From Blastobasis lacticolella (lineage: Eukaryota > Arthropoda > Insecta > Lepidoptera > Blastobasidae), in assembly GCA_905147135.1 (NCBI GenBank), contig LR990050.1, forward strand, positions 9,360,001 through 9,424,000: 64,000 bases of DNA, written 5' to 3'. Position 1 is the first letter of the stretch. The number at the start of each line of letters is the position of its first letter. This document shows, piece after piece, positions 32,600-45,000 of this stretch. The notes under the pieces are model-generated. The model worked only from the letters and a program-made list of their open reading frames with translations, was not told where the DNA came from and searched no databases. Made by a program: the position numbers and the translations under genes.

Positions 32600-34800
32600 T
32601 AAACTCACACCCCATCTCAACGTACACGTCACCCCGCGAGTAAATATCAATAACGAACCGTCCAAAAGTTGCGTCGCAAAAAAGCAGTTTCACACCAAAA
32701 AGAAATCGGCTCTCACTGTCGGACTAACTCTTTATTTGTACGCGGGTGATCCCTCCGGGGTGGAAGTTAAAAACAGCTTTCACCGGCCGACGCGTTTGAA
32801 TAACTTCCATGGAAGTTTTATTGAAGTTGTAACCTTTGGCCGGGTTTGATATATGTACGGCGGCTGTGCGCCGCGGCCAAGTTACTGCAATCGTAAATTA
32901 TTCAACCCTTCGACTCTTCGGCTCTTGTTGCCGTATTGTGGCGCGGCCCATGTGTTACAACTTACACGCCGCCGGCTTGTAATGTTACGCGCCGTCGATG
33001 GTTGTGCCTAGGGGATATCAGTGTAGGTATGTTAGTGGGTGATTTTTGTGGTTTTCTGGTGATGGGTGCGAGAATTGTGTGGTTAAAAATATTTCTCGGT
33101 AGAGATCAAAAGGTACTCCGGGGATTCGTCATCCAGGGAAATCACGTGGATATGTGGGATTGCCCGAAAATTGCCCCTCCCACTAAAACCCCTCTATGTA
33201 CACCACAGGAGGTTTGCACTGTGGTGTTTCTAGTTTCCAGGGTAAAAAATCTTAAATAAAAATGAATACAGACATGCCAAACATGTTTGATTATTTAATA
33301 ATGTATTACTATAGTCACGTACCTAATGCCTTCGTTAACAACATAACATCGCTCCCAAATTAACCTGTTCCACACCCGCTGTACGGAATTACGGCGATAT
33401 GATTAATCTCACCAATGCGCCATTATGAGCTTTATGTCTGACACCGACGTCATGAATAGATTACAAAGGTGCATCCGACAAAGGCTAATAATATTGCATG
33501 CTCAGCGCTACGACGCTACGCCTCTACGAGATTCAGTGCTACGGTGCTACAGCTAGTGCTACGGATCGTGGGAACAGCCCACATGCAGCGCTGGTTTCGC
33601 CAATATTAGCACACCTCTACATAATTTTATCCAGTACGGTCATAAATACGGCGGCTAACTCGTTATTGTTGCAACGTTGCGCCGCCCCGCACTAAAACCA
33701 CAGCTTGGTCTGTTCGTGGCACAAACAAACATCTTGCTATTTATCTTCGGTAGGAAACTAACATTCATGCACTTTTCGGCAGCGTGTAGTAAGTAATTTT
33801 CACTAAAAATTCTAAATTTATTAGATAAAAATAATTAAATTTTATTTTAAAAATCTTCTAATTCACTGGGATTGAAAGAATCGCGGGGTAATTAAAAGCA
33901 TATTAAGCGAGAGGATGGTTTCAGGTGTCCACCCGATCCAGGCGAGGCGAGGCGCCGCCTGCGCCGGTTCCCACGGCTGGCCGCAGACATGCGACGTTTA
34001 TTAAGCGCTTCACCTTTTTGTTACCTGCTGCGAGATTTATTACTTTTAATTATATTTCATTGTCCGCGGCGCACGTCTTGGAGCCGTCCCGTTAAATTAC
34101 ATGCTTACAGCGATGTGATTTAGCGCCGAACGTCACGTAATTTACGGCTTAGCACTGAAAAATTATTGTTGCTCCTTTATTAGATGATGCTGTTTCCTCT
34201 TTATTGGGAATACTATCTATCAACGACGCTATGGATTGCGACAGTATGATATTAATGAGTTTGTATTTGTTTTACAAGATGAACAATGGTGAGAGAAGTC
34301 TTGCGACATCGGCTTGACTCTTCCGTAAAACCATTATTTGTCGAATAAGCAGACTCAGATTCTCGACTCAGGTACAAGCGTATTCATATCTAGCGCCAAC
34401 GCCATAGCTCCAGCTATGGCATAGGCTGAGTATGACCCCCTTTGCACGTCTTCCCATAGTCACTGTTAATTTTTTTTTATTTGAATGTACCTATCGTGTT
34501 ATGAGTTTATGTGTTATAAACGTCATTTTTATCCTGATAAGAAAAATTACTTACCCACGATTGTAATAAGCTTTGGGATTCGAACCCGTGAATTCCACAC
34601 CAAGACATACCTAACACACAGATTCGTACACACAGCGATTTCTGTCAACACAAAATGTATACAGTGCAAACGCGCCCACGCAGGGCAGTCAAAACAGCGG
34701 GCCGTTCATCGGTATTCATCGTGAGGGCAGGCGGGTTCATTAGAATGCGTGGAACAATGAGCGCGGCCCGCGGGACCTCTTGTGACTGAGCGAGTTTTAA
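32600..34800. other. Intergenic, unique-looking, no gene recognised
   Basis: A 107-codon plus-strand frame at 32936-33259 has no recognisable motif. GC-richer patches lie around 32820-33000 and 33930-34150. There is little recognisable repeat content compared with the flanks, so non-coding regulatory sequence is possible but unproven. Confidence 0.3.
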
Positions 34801-34809
34801 CCGCATTTC

Positions 34810-35335
34810 AATCTGTTGTTCGTTATTATTTCCACCATTGTTTGCTTCTCCACGTCAAGTGTGCCAATTTGGAGGAACTCGAGCTTGGTCCAGTGTTACC
34901 AACGCTTGTAACAAAAACGCGCTACGATGTTTAAAAAAAGCGCTAGATTTCTATCAATAGATACAAATTCAGTTATCTGAATTAGCAGGTTTCATCGCGA
35001 TGTTTTCCATCACCGTAAGGGCATCGGTAGATTTTGTATGAAAACTGTTCGTAAATAAGCGCTAAATGTACAAAAAGAAGCGCTAAATGTATGAAATCCG
35101 TTTCGGTTGCCCATTGTAGCGATAAGCTGGTTGTAAGGCGATTATGTACTTGTTTCTGTACTTACACTTACTTAAATCGGTCAATCATGTTTTCAACGAT
35201 GCTGCACATGGTTTTAAATTAAATTAAAATTATTTAAAAAAAAGTTATTTCAGACGATGTCCATACATTTAGGTCAATAATAGGTAATATATGTATTTAA
35301 GTTAACATTTGTGATTTGTTTTGGTAATCGTATAA
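34810..35335. repeat. Diverged local duplication, copy A (interrupted)
   Basis: Segments shared with copy B: 'aatctgttgttcgtt', 'tttccaccattgtttgct', 'gcccattgtagcgataagct', 'cttaaatcggtc' and 'aacatttgtgatttgttttg'. Compared with copy B it carries two extra blocks, about 34892-35098 (with a SINE piece) and 35215-35290. Confidence 0.75.
34955..35045 (-). mobile_element. SINE family 1 fragment inside copy A
   Basis: 'aattcagttatctgaattag', 'caggtttcatcgcgatgttt' and 'tccatcaccgtaagggcatc' match the middle of the SINE at 55646-55945 in the same minus orientation. Confidence 0.65.
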
Positions 35336-35374
35336 TATACTAACGTCTTTACTGCATTTAATTATCACGATCTC

Positions 35375-35510
35375 TCTGATGTAGGCCTGCAGGAAGAAAT
35401 TTCTTTATAGAAATAAGTTGGCCTGTTGTGTCTAATATATTATGTAATATACTTTTTGTAACAATCTTGTGTACAATAAATGGTTAACTAATAATAATAA
35501 TACTACCTAA
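35375..35510 (+). mobile_element. LINE 3' end with stem-loop and TAA tail
   Basis: 'gtaggcctgcaggaagaaat', the stem 'atttct-ttat-agaaat' (35399-35414), 'aagttggcctgttgtgtcta', then 'gtgtacaataaatggttaac' and a TAA microsatellite. A minus-strand copy is at 62195-62345. Confidence 0.7.
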
Positions 35511-35745
35511 TCTGTTGTTCGTTGTTATTTCCACCATTGTTTGCTCCTTCACGTTAAGTGCGCCAATTTGGGCGGACTCGAACTTGGTCGCGTCGCTGGT
35601 CGGTTCGGGGTTACGGGGTTTCCCATTGTAGTGATAAGCTGGTTGTAGGGCGATCATATACTTGTTTCCGTACTTATCCTTCATTAAATCGGTCTAATGC
35701 ACTCGGTTTTAAGTTAACATTTGTGATTTGTTTTGGTAATCATAG
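35511..35745. repeat. Diverged local duplication, copy B
   Basis: Compact counterpart of copy A: 'taatctgttgttcgttgtta' through 'cccattgtagtgataagctg' to 'aacatttgtgatttgttttg'. Where copy A has its insert, copy B has 'gcgtcgctggtcggttcggg'. Confidence 0.75.
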
Positions 35746-35759
35746 CCTACCTAATCGCG

Positions 35760-38290
35760 TATTTTCTTTGCAAACAATTAATGCAGTTTTTCTTATGTCA
35801 CCAATCACAATAATATTAATTCTTCAAAATCTGTAAGTATGATTAAACTTATAGGTGAAAATAAACATGGTATAAATACAATGCAGTCGATGTGATAGAC
35901 CAATATAATTTTTTTACTACTAAATTTGTAATAAAAATATTGAATCTAGCATTCACACAAAGCAAGAAATTATACCCTACAATGCGCGGGATCTTGCAGT
36001 ACTTTGCATTTATATTTTTCTATTAATACCAACTGGCTGCAAAAGAGCTTCGGGGTTAATTTATATGAGTCGTCGGGCAGAGCGCACGCCTCGCCGCTGT
36101 TCGCTATATCTACGACCCCGGCCCGCCCCGACAATTTCCATACGTGGCCGTGCAACGCCAAATTAACCCAAATTTTATTATTGTTCGAATATACCGCGCA
36201 GCTAAAGTGCACCGGGTAATGTGTCGGTGCTATTCCTGGGTTTTGGGGAGAGCAATCAACTATACAACAATGTACTGCAATTTAAGCGTGTTTTGGTTCT
36301 TTCTTAATTACTACAGTTTTATTTTATCAATTTTTATTTTATTCTATTTGTATGTATCATTCCTTTATTTTTTTCCCTCCGGCCGCCATGGCCAATAAAA
36401 TATAACAAGCAGTTGCGAAACTAAGTTGCTGATATATTTTGCTACTCAACCAGTTGCCAAAGACGATAATATATCCTTCTTACCCAACTAGTTGTCAACT
36501 AAGAATTTTCAAAGAAATATGGTAAAAACGCTCATTTTCCCCTTCTACTGTAACACCCAGTTTTAGGATTACATTAAACCGTTACTAGCCATGCGAGGGA
36601 TGAAAAAACTGATTTCAGCCAGCAAATTTCAACAAACTTCTCAAGGTGGTGGCATCTTGGTAGCATATGGGGCAAGACGTTCGCCGGGACAAGGGGGCCA
36701 TTCAAAAGGCGCTCTAAACGGAAGGATACGAGCCGTAAAATAGGATTTCATGCATGCGTTGGCCTGTGTGAACAAATATGTACGGTTGACAACCCACGAC
36801 CTTTGCCAATAGCCCTATACGCCGCCGAAAAAATGATTTCTCATCCCATACTCTTGAGATTAAAATGGGATGGACCTTAAACTAGAAGGGATAAATTTAT
36901 ATTTTGTCGTAACATATAATTTTATGTTGGTATTAGAAACCACAAACTTATGGCTTATCTAAGCTATAAGTTTGTACGAATATCCTTAGCTCAGGATTTT
37001 CTAGATCTTGCTAAAATCAGTCTATCTATTTTATTGACACGTTGACTGATAGACAACATATACCCCCGTTTTTGTTTCATTTTGTATTTACATATTTTTG
37101 TATCCAAACGTAAATTCATAATAAAAATAGTTAAAGTACTGAAACTACAAATTTTTCATCGAATTACATTAGAGAGCAGCATTAGCCGTCTATATTTGTC
37201 AACAATGTGCGATGCCGGTTACAGATTTTTCGCTTGGAGCGGAGCTAGCGGCTCGCGGGTGCTATTCCGGGAGCAATCAGCAACACATACGTTTGTCTGG
37301 CGCGTCCCGCGAGCCCCATCGCAGCATTGTTCTGAATATTGCATTTAGCGGCACTATCTCCCCTCTCCCCAGCCCCGCTACCCAACGGCAGTGTTGTCTT
37401 GCACTCACAGAAAGAAGTGAAAATCTCAACCCTGGGGATCGTAAAATCTTAAGTAAGTTACACGTAGCGGGGCAGCCACGGTTATAGCCGCATTTGTGTT
37501 CCATCCAAGATGTTTTAAAACATTCATAATAGCTACTTTAAAACATTATATTTTAAAACATCGTTATGTATTCATGCTTGAAAACTACATAATAAACAAA
37601 TTCTAATCATCATACTTTATGACTTCTTCAAAGACAGCGATCGTTTTAAAAAGCCGCTACCAATAGCAATCCGCAAGATCGTGGAAGCGCCTTGTCAGAG
37701 TGTTCTACGTTCGATTACTTTCAATTCCATAAACCTGCAACCTGCGATACGGGGCGCCAAATCGAGCTCCATCAACAAACTTTCACAAAGCATAAATAAT
37801 AAACCAAAACATTGTACCATCGCTTTTGTATGTATGCTATTCAGCGTAGTTCTCTGATCTCTCTAATCACAACTGTTTAATCACCGAGTAAAATCTTAAA
37901 CAATTGAGTTCGCACAAAGCCAAAGGACCCGGCATTGATGCAAACGTCGACGTTTCATTTCTGCTACAGACGTTGCTTCCGATTGGAATACAAACAACAT
38001 GATCTAAGTTTCGGATTGCAGAGGAACTTAGGCGGCACAGCGCTGAGCTAAGCGCAACCGTATCCATTTAACTAATGCACTGTCCGTCTATTGGTGTTGG
38101 TGCAAACGAGGCGCTTTGTTCTGCCGAGTTACCTAACGTATTAGCTACCTAACTTGTCCCTTAGTTTCTGGGAGCTTCGAGTCTTCTCCTATTTGTTCTC
38201 TGCATACATCAACTACTCTGAAGGCAAGTTTTTGCATTGCATTTCAGTAATTGCCAAAGCTACTGAATATGTTGATTTGGAGCCATAAAT
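35760..38290. other. Intergenic, no gene recognised
   Basis: Several 70-90 codon frames on both strands around 36004-36219 and 37212-37504 overlap as shadows and show no domain. GC-richer patches at 36060-36160 and 37200-37330 are unassigned. Confidence 0.3.
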
Positions 38291-38294
38291 ATCA

Positions 38295-38487
38295 TTTTGG
38301 CGTTAATGTCCCGGTTGTGCTCTCGCGCACGAGGGCCCGGGGTCGTCCTTGACCACGATCCAGGATTTGGCTGACTGATAATTACAGTGGCGCGACTGGT
38401 CACTGTCATTTGACCTCCGTGACCCTGCCAGATTGGATCATGATTACATAGTGAGTCGCCTAAATGTACAGGTTTCATCACTCGCAT
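38295..38487 (-). mobile_element. SINE family 1, 3' half
   Basis: 'gcgttaatgtcccggttgtg', 'ctcgcgcacgagggcccggg', 'ccacgatccaggatttggct' and 'cgcctaaatgtacaggtttc' are the reverse complement of the 48031-48332 copy. The tRNA head is absent. Confidence 0.8.
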
Positions 38488-38867
38488 ATTATTTACGTTT
38501 AAGTACGATATTCGGCTAGGCTAATTTAAAGCCTACCATATGAATTATGTGTACAACAAGCTACGTTATTAGTTCCAATTAACGCAGCAACCTCAGCGCT
38601 GTATGGGCAATTAAATGGAGTGATACCTTACTTCCATTAGTCTCTGTGTGTTGTTTACATCAATTAGTCGCCGTGTTAATTTTAATGCGAGCATATGGGG
38701 CCGCGGAGAGCGTACTTCGTGACTCGAGGTGGGTCTATAATGTGCTGTTATTGGTTGATAGCGTCAATGGTCATGTTACGTAATCGATATGCTGTTGTAT
38801 AATAAAAGATACGCAAGGACTGGAAATGGAACGCCTGCTGTAGACAACATTTTTATTTTTATTTTTA

Positions 38868-39035
38868 CTAGTGGACCCGGCGCGAGTTCGTTCGCATGGC
38901 ACTACCTACTTCCCTTGAATCGCTCTGTCTATTGTTGAAAACCGCATTAAATCCGTTGCCTAGCTTAAATCATCTAAGCGTACATACATAGAGACAGACG
39001 GCGGTAAGATTCTAACTTTTAGTTAGAATCTTGAT
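38868..39035 (+). mobile_element. Interspersed repeat, 'aaaatccgttgcgtag' family
   Basis: 'agtggacccggcgcgagttc', 'cccttgaatcgctctgtcta', 'accgcattaaatccgttgcc' and 'gcgtacatacatagagacag' appear in the family order. Confidence 0.75.
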
Positions 39036-39661
39036 CTTGAGTCACATTTCACGAAAAGATATGATTCGAGATCATGAACAACAGCGACAGCAACACTGTC
39101 ATCTCTATTTCGATTACCAAGCATTGGAGCTGGCAAAATAGTAAGCATTGATTAAAATTTCAAAATACCCATCGTAACTGTGGAGCGCAGCATATTCACA
39201 TCGAAACACGTACGAGTCATCCATAAAACTGGTTTGCGCACCAATAACCTGTATAATCAGAAACAATTATCCAAGCCGCGGGGTTTAATATCCAAATGCT
39301 ATTATCGGCGAGGCATAAAGACTTTAAACAGTACCCCGTCGCCAGTGTAAAGTCTGGAATGCAATGCCACAGGTCGTAGTGGCAGTTTTTACGCGCACCT
39401 TTAATGTTATTTCCCCTTTATGGCCCTATAAAGACGATACCGGCCACTACGTGTAATGAAATCTTCCGTTCAATACATGGCGGTAGTGGCGGCTATTAAC
39501 AGATGACAAACCATAGCCGGCCACTTGCTTTATTGCGTAAGGTTGGCATCAAATACAGATCTGTTTTGTGATTTATGAAGTTGAAAAAAATAATTTAGGC
39601 GTTGAACTGTTATAGCTATTGCTGCGACACACGATGTCGTTGATACTGATTTTAGATTCAT

Positions 39662-39825
39662 ACAGCTCCATCTAACACCAAAGTAAGCTAAGCTTGTATT
39701 ATGGTATTATAACACCCATGCCTACCCGTAACAGATATCAAAATTCATCATTTCTATTTCTTCCCGGCCGGGAATTGAACCCCCTATGCGGCATGTTCAC
39801 CAACTGAACCACACAGGTTGTCAAC
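39662..39825 (-). mobile_element. SINE family 2, tRNA-derived
   Basis: On the minus strand: A-box-like 'tggttcagttgg' (39800-39811) and B-box-like 'ggggttcaattccc' (39770-39783), then a body ending in 'tacaagcttagcttac' and 'gatggagctg'. A second, more diverged copy is at 56901-57108. It is a different family from SINE 1 by body sequence. Confidence 0.65.
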
Positions 39826-40377
39826 TATTTAAACATTTTAAACCCTATGCATCTTAAATCCTACATGACCGAACAACCTGACAAACAAACTTTCCCACTT
39901 ATAACGGTACTAGGATTAGCCCGACACAATTCGGTAGTGGCTAATGCTGTCGATAATGTAGGCACTGAATCTGTCGCACCTATGTATTCCCAACTACACA
40001 GCCCGCATGCCATGCAAGATAATCTGCCGGTATCCACGACCACAATCCCAGAGGTAAGTACGTTTAGTTCTACACTATTATTTACACATTACGTATCCTA
40101 CTGGGGAATATTGGGTCGTATTGTCATCATATATTGACACAGCACTCCTCGACAATACCCCATAATGGCAATATCGTATTGAACCCTCGTAATGTATTGT
40201 GCGGTAATAGCGGCTGCGTTAGTGAGTGATTTCGATATCGATATTATTCAGTGAGGTAATTATTATTTATTAGATGACAAGCTTCTGCCCTCGGCTTTGA
40301 ACGCGTGCGGCTTAGTTATATTTTGGGTCGAAATAACTATGGAATGAGGGGAACCTATTATACCAATCTATACACAG

Positions 40378-40556
40378 AATAAAACAAAGCCCGCCGTCTG
40401 TTTCTATGTACGCTTAGATCTTTTAAACTACTTAAAGGATTTTAATGCGGTTTTTAACAATAGGTAGAGTTATTCACGAGAAAGGTTTAAAACAAGAAAA
40501 AAAGTTTAGATAGGGGAATGGTATGTGTACGCGAAGGAAGTCGCGCCGTGTCTACT
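40378..40556 (-). mobile_element. Interspersed repeat, 'aaaatccgttgcgtag' family
   Basis: 'aataaaacaaagcccgccgt', 'gtacgcttagatcttttaaa', 'ggattttaatgcggttttta' and 'ggaagtcgcgccgtgtctac' on the plus strand are the reverse complement of the family consensus order. Confidence 0.75.
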
Positions 40557-41111
40557 AGTAGAAAATACAATTCTGAAATTATGCAAACTTTATAGAGATT
40601 TAGTCATCTGTTGGAGTGCCAATAGGATTTCCGGTAAACTCTAAAATGAACCCGCTATGATCTTCTCGATTCAGATCTTAGAAAATCCCGGAAGCCGCTG
40701 TTCATAAATATTAATTATAACGTGAACGGGTAGGAATTCTAGTACAAGTTCAAAGTGAATTGCGACCATATTTCCAGGTATTTCCTTTAGATATTTTGGT
40801 TTGAATATACCTACGGCAAATATTACGGGTTCAGTAGCAATATAAAATTTATTTCAATTGTTGATTATGACCATTTCACTGTACCTAGTTTTATCAAAGT
40901 CTAGTCTAGTAGTTAGTGATAAAAATAAAATATTGTTACATTAAAAAATGTATTTCAAACTTTTCACACTATTTCGCGGCCATTACTTACGTATCTATAA
41001 TACGTAACAGTCTACGGAACATTTTAAAGACGTTCTGCAAGTAATGTCACGGATCGTAGCTCGTAACAGTATTATAAGAAAACATTGATGAAGGCAACAC
41101 CATCATCATCA

Positions 41112-41200
41112 TCTTTTTTGGCGTTGGTTGTGCTTTCGCACACGAGGGCCCTAGGTTCCCCTTGACCATGATTCAGGTTTTGGCAGATCAGGTAATTAAT
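41112..41200 (-). mobile_element. SINE family 1, 3' half, split by the 41.2-42.6 kb LINE
   Basis: 'ggcgttggttgtgctttcgc', 'acacgagggccctaggttcc' and 'ccttgaccatgattcaggtt' match the SINE 3' half. Sequence identity to the SINE stops near 41200 and resumes at 42600. Confidence 0.8.
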
Positions 41201-42599
41201 CTACTTAGATGCTAAGATTCTACTTTAATTACTGCATAGAGGCGTGCCTCAGGGCTCAATCCTGGGCCCTATTTTATTTATATTTTACACCGCAGGTATG
41301 AGCAACGTAATCGAGCATTGCAGAAATCACATTTATGCTGATGATATACAAGTTTATATTCCTTTCAACCTTGCAGAAACTAATGTAGCAGTGGAAATGT
41401 TGCGTGCCGACCTAGAGCGATTGGCCGCGTGGTGTGACAGGAATTGTCTACTTATAAATCCCATAAAAACAAAGTATATATTATTAGGGTCTAGGCAACA
41501 AGTTGCAAGTGTGGCAGGCAGTAATCCGGTAATTTCTATTAAAGGTGTCCAAATCGACCGAATAAAGGAAACCCGCAAACTAGGTCTTAAATTAGATGAA
41601 GATTTGCGCTTTGAGGGGCATGATCTTGACATAATTCGCAACTGCTTATATCGATTGAAAGTACTATATCGCATACGGGATTTTTTATCAGTTGACTTTC
41701 GTATCAGGATATGCGACTCTCTAGTGCTGTCTAAGGTAGAATACGGAGACGTTGTTTATGGACCTAGACTGTTGGCACGAACGGACAGAGCTGTACAAAG
41801 GGTGCAAAACGCTTGTGCACGTTTGATTCCTCCTAGAGGACATGTCACCCCTTTTCTCAATAATGCGAATGTGTTGAAAATGGCATTGCGTAGGGAACTA
41901 CATTTGGCTACACTATTGTTTGATGTAATTAATACTGGAATGCCAGAATATATTTTTGAGAAACTTCGATGGCTAAAGGGAGGAGGTTCGAGAGGACTGC
42001 GTGCTGTCGGGGAGGTGCTGAGCGTCCCGCGCCAACATTCTTCAGCTTTTCGTGGCAGCTTTCGTTAGGCGGCTACCAAATGTTGGAATAACTTACCACC
42101 ACCATTGCGTTTATGCAAGACTAACAATGATTTTAAATGCAACCTTAAGAAAATGCCTTTACTTTATTAGAAAAGTATTCCGCTTGGTGGTCGCGCACTT
42201 TCATGTTACTTAGCAACATCTTGGCAATGATATATGAATTATTTTATTATTATAGTATGTATCTTGTTCCTTATGGTAGATGCCATTTAGTGTTTAATTA
42301 ATTTATTATATTTCGCTATACTTTAATTTAATTACATATATATTTCATTTATTTATTTATTTTATTTATGCTGGGTACTTCATGCAAGTCCCCTTACAGT
42401 CAAGATTCCACTGAAAATCTGCGCGGCAGCACTTGTTGTAGCTAATGCTGAGCTAGGGTCTTTTTTTGGCATCGCATTAGTCCATAATTTATTGTGTTTG
42501 GGTGTTTGTACCTACTTTATTTTTGATTAGTATTGAAGTGTTCTAAAATTTACTTAATATGTGAAATTTCGAAATAAATCATGTCTATGTCTATGTCTA
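41201..42599 (+). mobile_element. 5'-truncated non-LTR retrotransposon with degenerate ORF2
   Basis: It encodes the C-terminal half of a LINE reverse transcriptase (see the next entry) and continues through a 3' UTR to an 'atgtct' microsatellite tail (42582-42597) after 'gaaataaatc'. The coding strand and 3' tail agree on plus orientation. It sits inside a minus-orientation SINE. The 5' edge is approximate because it is defined by the end of SINE similarity. Confidence 0.85.
41238..42171 (+). pseudogene. LINE ORF2 reverse transcriptase, 5'-truncated, with premature stop
   Basis: The frame opens at RGVPQGSILGPILFIFYT, the conserved reverse-transcriptase block before the active site. It has the catalytic YADD box at 41334-41345, the C/D block WCDRNCLLINPIKTKYI, the thumb-like KLGLKLDEDL and the C-terminal SKVEYGDVVYGP. 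A TAG at 42066-42068 interrupts it just after FRGSFR; the same frame goes on with AATKCWNNLPPPLRL and stops at 42169-42171, the usual LINE C-terminal ending, so the TAG is a disabling mutation. There is no endonuclease domain. Family-level resemblance is to CR1/Jockey-group elements; the exact clade is unresolved. It cannot be autonomous. Confidence 0.9.
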
Positions 42600-42745
42600 A
42601 TCGCCTGGTCGTCCCAATGTGCAGGTTTCATCGTCAGTTTTCAACTAGTGTAGTTTTCTCAGAAAAAAGTCATTGGTACATGGCGACACTCGGATTCGAA
42701 CCCAGTACCTCTCGCTCTCGGATACCATAACCACTAGGCCACCGA
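42600..42745 (-). mobile_element. SINE family 1, tRNA head half
   Basis: 'caggtttcatcgtcagtttt', 'aagtcattggtacatggcga', the B-box complement 'ggattcgaacc' (42692-42702) and the A-box complement 'ccactaggcca' (42731-42741). With 41112-41200 it makes one SINE, lacking about 70 bp of middle sequence at the LINE insertion site. Confidence 0.8.
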
Positions 42746-42985
42746 AGTTCTGATGAAGGCAACATACTACATTTATGAAAAGAAAAATACAAAAGAATAT
42801 ACATAAATGCCCCAGATTTTAATTCTCGCCTGAGCATGTAGATCTAGATCTCCACGGTTAGCCGTGGCACTGGATTTCCGAAGACTCTTTCCCTTGCGTA
42901 TGTCGCCATTTTTCACCCTATTATACGAAGGAATGATAAGAACGTGAGATGAATCGGAATGCAAGGCGATAAACTCTTTTCTGTA

Positions 42986-43275
42986 TAAGTAGGTAATAGA
43001 TATTGTAGGACAGAAAAGGCTTAAGAACCGTCTTATTCGTACAAATATACAAAATATTTTGTCTTTACAACTAATAGCCATGTTTAGATGCTTTGGTATA
43101 TCGTATAGATATCGCTTAGGTATATGAGCCTAAGTAGGTAATAGATATTGTTGGATAAAAAAGACTTTAGAACTGTCTTATTCGTACAAATATACAAAAT
43201 ATTTTGTCTTTACAACTAATAGCAATGTTTAAAAATTTTGGTATATCGTAAAGATATCGCTTAGGTATCCAAGTT
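42986..43275. repeat. 145-bp tandem duplication, two copies
   Basis: The unit starts 'aagtaggtaatagatattgt' (at 42987 and 43132) and runs through 'cgtacaaatatacaaaatat' and 'tttgtctttacaactaatag' to 'atatcgcttaggtat'. The copies differ at several scattered positions, so the duplication is not recent. Confidence 0.9.
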
Positions 43276-44690
43276 GTATAAAATATGAGAAACTATATAG
43301 GTAAACCGTGACATTAACTCAGTCCCGCGCAAATTTTGTTTGGTTTCGTTTTATAGAGCCAGGTTTAATTTTGTAAATTAGTAACGAAATGTAAATATTT
43401 TGGGGTGACGCCTCCTATTTTATGTGATTGTTGGAACTTGGAAAGCCTACCTCCCGCGGCCAGCGTTCTGACCCGCTTTTATTAGACTTCAATAAATAAA
43501 AGGATAAAATAGTATTAATTAATTTAACAAACACAAAATTACACAAGTAACATACCTATTTGTGAAATTAGATACAAAAATAAATATTATATCTCATCCA
43601 AAACTTCTCTTATACAGCTTTAATGAATAAGGCGTTAAAACTTATTTTATTAATATAACGAGCAAATAATAACCTGACAAATTAAATCTTTAATTTTGTC
43701 ACTAATATTCCTCATCTCTGCTTGCGACGTTAGGCGGGAAACTTCTTTGATCTCTACACCGTACAAGAATTAAATTTTAAACTTTCAACTACCCACCCTC
43801 ATGTAGTTGATGGAGTTAAATTCATACCCACGAGCAATTTAACTCTGCCGTGGATGACATTATTTTATGTAAAATGTTAAAGTTGTCACTGCCTCTTACT
43901 AGTTTTTTGTCATAAAGTGTAGTCTAGTGAAGTGTTTAGAATATAAACTTTTTCGGCCGAAACACACTTTAGATTTTAATTTGGTCGAACAACCTTATTT
44001 CCCCTAATTTTACCTGGTATACTACTCAAATGGCAGAATTTTGTTTGGTATAACATGTATGTATACCTATGTCAAAATCATTGGGCGTAACCTATAGGCA
44101 TAACCTAATGTGTTTACATTATAGGAAACGGAATTCGGCCAAAAGTGCCGTTAGTTAATTAATTAAATAAAGAAATTAATTTGTATTACTTCATTGTATT
44201 TATTATTTATGTGTATTTTGTGCATTTTATAAATAATATAAAGGTGTTAGAAATGCGACAGTGTCATTGTTTTTCAGGCACTTTCACACTAAAAAATTTC
44301 AACCGAATGATTTTGCAAATTCTATTGCCTAGAACGTTTCAACAATTTATTTTATAACATCAAGAAATATAAATGATGTCTATGTAATCTACATTAGCAC
44401 CAACATTTCGTTTCATTACGTTATGCATGGGGGCGGTTCCCACACGAAACTGAACCATTTGTTAGGTAGTCATTAATCCACTAGTTAATAACTACCCTCG
44501 AATACTGGCGCAAATATTTTTGGATAAATAAACAAGCCGTCTATGAGACGGCGAAATTGGCTAATCCATCGTCGATATTATTGCCCAAGTTAGCAACTAT
44601 ATTGATAGAGTTCTCAAAGCTGTTAGCCGAATATTGTCCGTCAAGGTAACGATCGATTTATGCAGTCAGTCATTAAATTTTACATCATTC
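43276..44690. other. Intergenic, nothing recognised
   Basis: Strongly AT-rich; no coding frame longer than background and no identifiable repeat family. Confidence 0.4.
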
Positions 44691-44861
44691 GCTTGCACTA
44701 GTCCACTGCTGGACTGAGACTGACACTGGAGATTTTACATAAAATTGTAAATCCAATAGTATAAATTGGAATAAAGTCAATAGCTTTCCCCGCTTGAGAT
44801 GTGCTCTCCTCCTTTTCCCTTTCGATGCTAAAAGCTGAACGTCTCGATATTCGGATATTTT

Positions 44862-45000
44862 TATAAATATATACATAAACTACTAAACGGATTTTGACGA
44901 AATTTGCCAGTAATGTATGAATTAAATGTGGCGGGAACGGGTACGGTACGTAATTAACCGTTTACGCAAGTAGATGATATCGCGGCAAAAGCTAATAATA
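44862..45000 (-). mobile_element. Interspersed repeat trace, 'acggattttgacgaaatttg' type
   Basis: 'ctactaaacggattttgacg', 'ggcgggaacgggtacggtac' and the end 'atatcgcggcaaaagctaat' form a common lepidopteran repeat pattern, here diverged. Orientation is tentative. Confidence 0.45.

Noticed and set aside
32936..33259. 107-codon plus frame
   Set aside because: Residue pattern looks arbitrary (scattered Cys and Trp, no motif) and no neighbouring exon could be linked.
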